A stretch of 64,000 bases of DNA. It comes from Aureispira sp. CCB-QB1 (GTDB lineage: Bacteria; Bacteroidota; Bacteroidia; Chitinophagales; Saprospiraceae). The stretch spans positions 62,001 through 126,000 of the forward strand of contig NZ_JHBV01000039.1 in NCBI RefSeq assembly GCF_000724545.1. Direction: 5' to 3'. This document shows positions 62,201 through 64,000 of the stretch, in pieces (position 1 is the first letter of the stretch; every line of letters begins with the position of its first letter). The position numbers were made by a program, and so were the translations under genes. The notes below the pieces were generated by a model, which did no database searches, was not told the origin of the DNA, and saw only the letters and a program-made list of their open reading frames with translations.

Positions 62201-64000
62201 AGTTCAACAGATACTGCTTACTTATGCTCAGGAAGTACAGTTGAGTTATATATGATTGGAGTATATGCATTGCCTCCGAACTGGTCTTATCAATGGTCTC
62301 GTAATAACATAAATATCATAGGGGCTACTGGTTATAACTATTCTGCAGCTAATCCGGGATTATATAGAGTAAAGGTAATAGACGATAATGGGTGTATAGC
62401 ATTTTCAAATACTATTGTAGTGATCAATTCGACTAATGGTGCTAATCCTAGTATTTCTGCTAGTTCATTGTATCTGTGTTCTTCTGATGCAACATCTGTA
62501 CTGACTACTTCTGCTTGTACAGGTTGTATTTATTCTTGGAGAACACAGGCTGATGGAATTCCTAGTTCTGCTATTACAGGAGTTAGTAATAGAACTTATA
62601 CAGTTCCAGGTACGGAGTCTGGAGGGTATTTTGTTCGAGTTACAGATGATGCATCAGGATGTATATACCAATCTTCAATTATTTTAATAAAGGATACGAC
62701 ATATTTAGCTCCAACGCTTACGACCAATGGTGCAACTGTATGTAGTGGAACACCAATAGACTTAGTTACCTCTCCTTGTGCAGGATGTGATTATATTTGG
62801 AAAGTAGATGTAGGGGGGACGTTTGTCTCTAAAGATACTACTCAACAGTTTACGTATCAAATAGATACTTCTGGAAAATATAGACTTGAAATTATACACC
62901 CTGATGGATGTCAAACAAACTTTTCTAATACAATACAAGCAACTTTTCAAACAGTGAATGCTGCAATTGCATCATTACCTAATAGAAGCATTTGTAATGG
63001 TCAACCTGTAACTATTAACGCATTACCAAATCTAACATCTTGCCCAGATTGCTCTTATTTATTTTATAGAGATAGTGTTCCCATGCAAATTACAAGTCCG
63101 TTAGATGAACAAGTAATTAGTCTTGAAGGTAACTATCATGTTGTGGTTACGAATAAAGATAATTGTGCAGATACGTCTATAGTACAAGATTTTAAAGAAA
63201 TATCAATTTCAACAGCAATCCGACAATCAACAGGAGTCGTTTGTAATCCTACAGCTTGTGTTGATTTGGAAGTAGATTCTTGTGATCAATGTACGTACGA
63301 ATGGCTATATGAGGGAAGTTCAATTATTACCAATCAAGATACTTTTTATACCGCTTGCGGATATGCCTCAACTGGACGCTATAATGTAAAAGTTAGAAAA
63401 TCAGGTTGTTTAGCTCAGGATTCGATTGTTTTGACTTCTGTTCCTGAAAGAACTGTAACAATTGATATTAATACTAATGTCTCTCAAACACCAACTATTT
63501 GTAGTGGTTCTATTGTTGAATTAACAGATACTTGTCAAAACTGTATCAGTAATAACCAATACCAATACCAATGGTTTATGGGAGGAAATCCAATAACAGG
63601 AGCAAGTTTTGAATCTTATCAAGTTGATACTCCAGGATTATATCATGTTTTCACAGTTGATAATAACAACTGTACAGCAGTATCCAATTCCATTACCGTA
63701 CAATCATTTGCACCACCGACAGACTTTCTATTAGATTTTGATACTTTGTCGGTGCTTCCAATTACATATGGAACATTTAGTTTAGACGATTATTTATATC
63801 CGACCAGTTTGCGAAATACAGGAGGGTATACCTCTCTGACGGCTAACGGTGCTATTATAACAAATGGTATAAATGATTCCTTGAATGTAGGTGCTGCTGG
63901 GTCAGGTTATCACTATATAACCTATGCTTATACAACAGGGAATGCACAAGGAACTTGTACATTTAGCACGACAGATACAATAGAGGTTTTGGGAGCTGTA
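59246..64000 (+). CDS. Giant secreted repeat protein, probably T9SS adhesin (3' end missing)
   Basis: The ATG at 59246 starts a frame that stays open for 1585 codons to the end of the window. A signal peptide (MQLKSLRYFFLSFLFTSFSL, cleaved near QIFAQ) comes first. Residues about 25-145 are a choice-of-anchor-D/HYDIN-like domain (DFGTVYIGGNAVHTFTIDN, LTFTPSSTGSRNTTVRIDN). Ig-like modules with CxxCxYxW cores follow at about 184, 266 and 354. Three lamin-tail-like repeats (about 372-552, 560-708 and 746-925) are inserted next, each with YxYxTD and DGND motifs. More Ig-like modules come at about 940, 1020, 1090, 1177, 1265, 1345 and 1429. A sorting domain would be expected at the missing C-terminus. 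It is likely a surface adhesin or matrix protein. Confidence 0.85.
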   Translation, partial: MQLKSLRYFFLSFLFTSFSLQIFAQPEIDILGNGISITSGDVTPDLTDDTDFGTVYIGGNAVHTFTIDNTAGSSPLSINSIVVNGGHSGDFVIGGISLPISIGAGATMTFTLTFTPSSTGSRNTTVRIDNNDADEMVYTFAVTGMSSINPCFPTIQSTNTNNQNTTVICNGDPLTLRPSVSLADCPNCTYVWSDGTTGPFAFAYSPGSYTVTVTDNSPNGCTGVSSSLQVTATTLMQPQISGDSFYICRPVGSSTAPPISISVSNSCPGCSYQWFRHDSYNSPDSLMTGETNTVLMTDVPGEYYVEVTSPGAAPNCRENSKIVIVKTTTVTKPFLTASTMGICDSNTSVLTTIDCNGCKYEWNYYDYPEEGKLIISGVFNGTRPDGGPNGVELYAIGNIPDLSRYSFNVWRDGGAVTGGLSTFSFPARALASETYIYITDDQDEFAEFFGFLPDYEDATANIDGNDVIEIYYNNGGALSLADVFGDTNAVTAANVYPSAWTYDTGWAYRRPNVNPSTTFVTTEWLFGQDHFNVDRDNSFWGSDSMPVETYSTPATPVNGLILSAVFSDTTGGNKVKGIEFYATNYIPDLSIYSIKTVLNGAGQVTTAPSYTFPNTAVNAGAYVYLTDDLGRLNSFFPSLGGVQHSDPIIDSIDGNDAILLYRNGTVLIDLFGDTTYTGSVTWDYTVGWAKSNDNRSFSPSFVESDWLISPGAWTSCPTNNTGNCGQLNSVVDLEVKSVVFETHASSLIISGIFDGNRPGEPKGIELYAIDDISNLSAYTLEIYEAGTATSVLSYPLSGGITAGNYIYITDNSAAFTNLFGFAPTLSNAGFNVLDGNDAVEIVFNSQVVDAVGDKNAIIPIAPNNYSIPWAYQDGWLYRYNNTFPNQGLFSDANWRLRNHIYRARNSAFTATGESMPIQSYSNSYAGTVLNVIQGQDSFTYETSITGDYIVRVEYPNGCIAESDTVGIDTLIFTPQIQALIPSANTSSTDTAYLCSGSTVELYMIGVYALPPNWSYQWSRNNINIIGATGYNYSAANPGLYRVKVIDDNGCIAFSNTIVVINSTNGANPSISASSLYLCSSDATSVLTTSACTGCIYSWRTQADGIPSSAITGVSNRTYTVPGTESGGYFVRVTDDASGCIYQSSIILIKDTTYLAPTLTTNGATVCSGTPIDLVTSPCAGCDYIWKVDVGGTFVSKDTTQQFTYQIDTSGKYRLEIIHPDGCQTNFSNTIQATFQTVNAAIASLPNRSICNGQPVTINALPNLTSCPDCSYLFYRDSVPMQITSPLDEQVISLEGNYHVVVTNKDNCADTSIVQDFKEISISTAIRQSTGVVCNPTACVDLEVDSCDQCTYEWLYEGSSIITNQDTFYTACGYASTGRYNVKVRKSGCLAQDSIVLTSVPERTVTIDINTNVSQTPTICSGSIVELTDTCQNCISNNQYQYQWFMGGNPITGASFESYQVDTPGLYHVFTVDNNNCTAVSNSITVQSFAPPTDFLLDFDTLSVLPITYGTFSLDDYLYPTSLRNTGGYTSLTANGAIITNGINDSLNVGAAGSGYHYITYAYTTGNAQGTCTFSTTDTIEVLGAV

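Overview
The window is an AT-rich bacterial chromosome segment, best explained as a member of the Bacteroidota, probably Saprospiria (an Aureispira/Saprospira-like organism). Pointers to this are several secreted proteins with type IX secretion (T9SS) C-terminal sorting domains, DUF3857, DUF4139, DUF3667 and DUF5723 proteins, an S46 dipeptidyl peptidase, promoters of the TAnnTTTG type, and almost no Shine-Dalgarno sequences. The taxonomic call is inference from gene content. I saw no rRNA, tRNA, CRISPR array or transposase gene.

Layout. 1-2.6 kb: end of a NifU-like protein, a lipoprotein with an SH3 domain, a metallophosphatase and aroQ. 2.8-6.7 kb: a MuiA-like DUF4139 protein and a T9SS lectin-like protein. 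6.8-10.5 kb: a four-gene minus-strand operon (membrane-anchored unknown protein, Lgt-like membrane protein, radical SAM enzyme of the MJ0619/Tes type, small membrane protein) that looks like an uncharacterised lipid or cofactor modification pathway. 10.7-16.1 kb: a DUF3857/transglutaminase-fold protein and a 1094-residue Clp-like AAA+ ATPase whose first ATPase domain has lost its catalytic residues. 16.4-24.3 kb: DUF5723 barrel, zinc-ribbon protein, PAP2 phosphatase, DUF3667 protein, T9SS protein and small membrane proteins. 24.6-33 kb: DEAD-box RNA helicase, then two tandem paralogous T9SS proteins of about 940 residues. 33.5-43.2 kb: DPP11-type peptidase, GNAT, YdcZ-type transporter, Crp/Fnr regulator, small barrel protein, PhoX-like protein, M19-like protein and HD protein. 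43.3-54.6 kb: housekeeping genes (folD, udk, lptB, ald-like, gmk, apaG), a GT39-type glycosyltransferase, a lone LutA-like CCG protein and others. 54.7-64 kb: an FG-GAP/ASPIC-UnbV protein, a 1.3 kb gene-free region with repeats, and the first 1585 codons of a giant secreted protein that runs off the window.

The intergenic spaces hold several families of short inverted-repeat elements, some with nested sub-modules shared between families. They resemble MITEs but no transposase is present here. Some have shrunk to bare hairpins sitting where terminators would be, and one family carries a promoter-like motif at its end. These elements, the Tes/Lgt-like operon, the Clp-like protein with a dead first ATPase domain, and the domain-in-domain architecture of the giant protein are the most interesting signals. 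Start codons were checked against the bases; several longest open frames begin at TTG or GTG and were shortened to the first ATG in front of a signal peptide or conserved domain.
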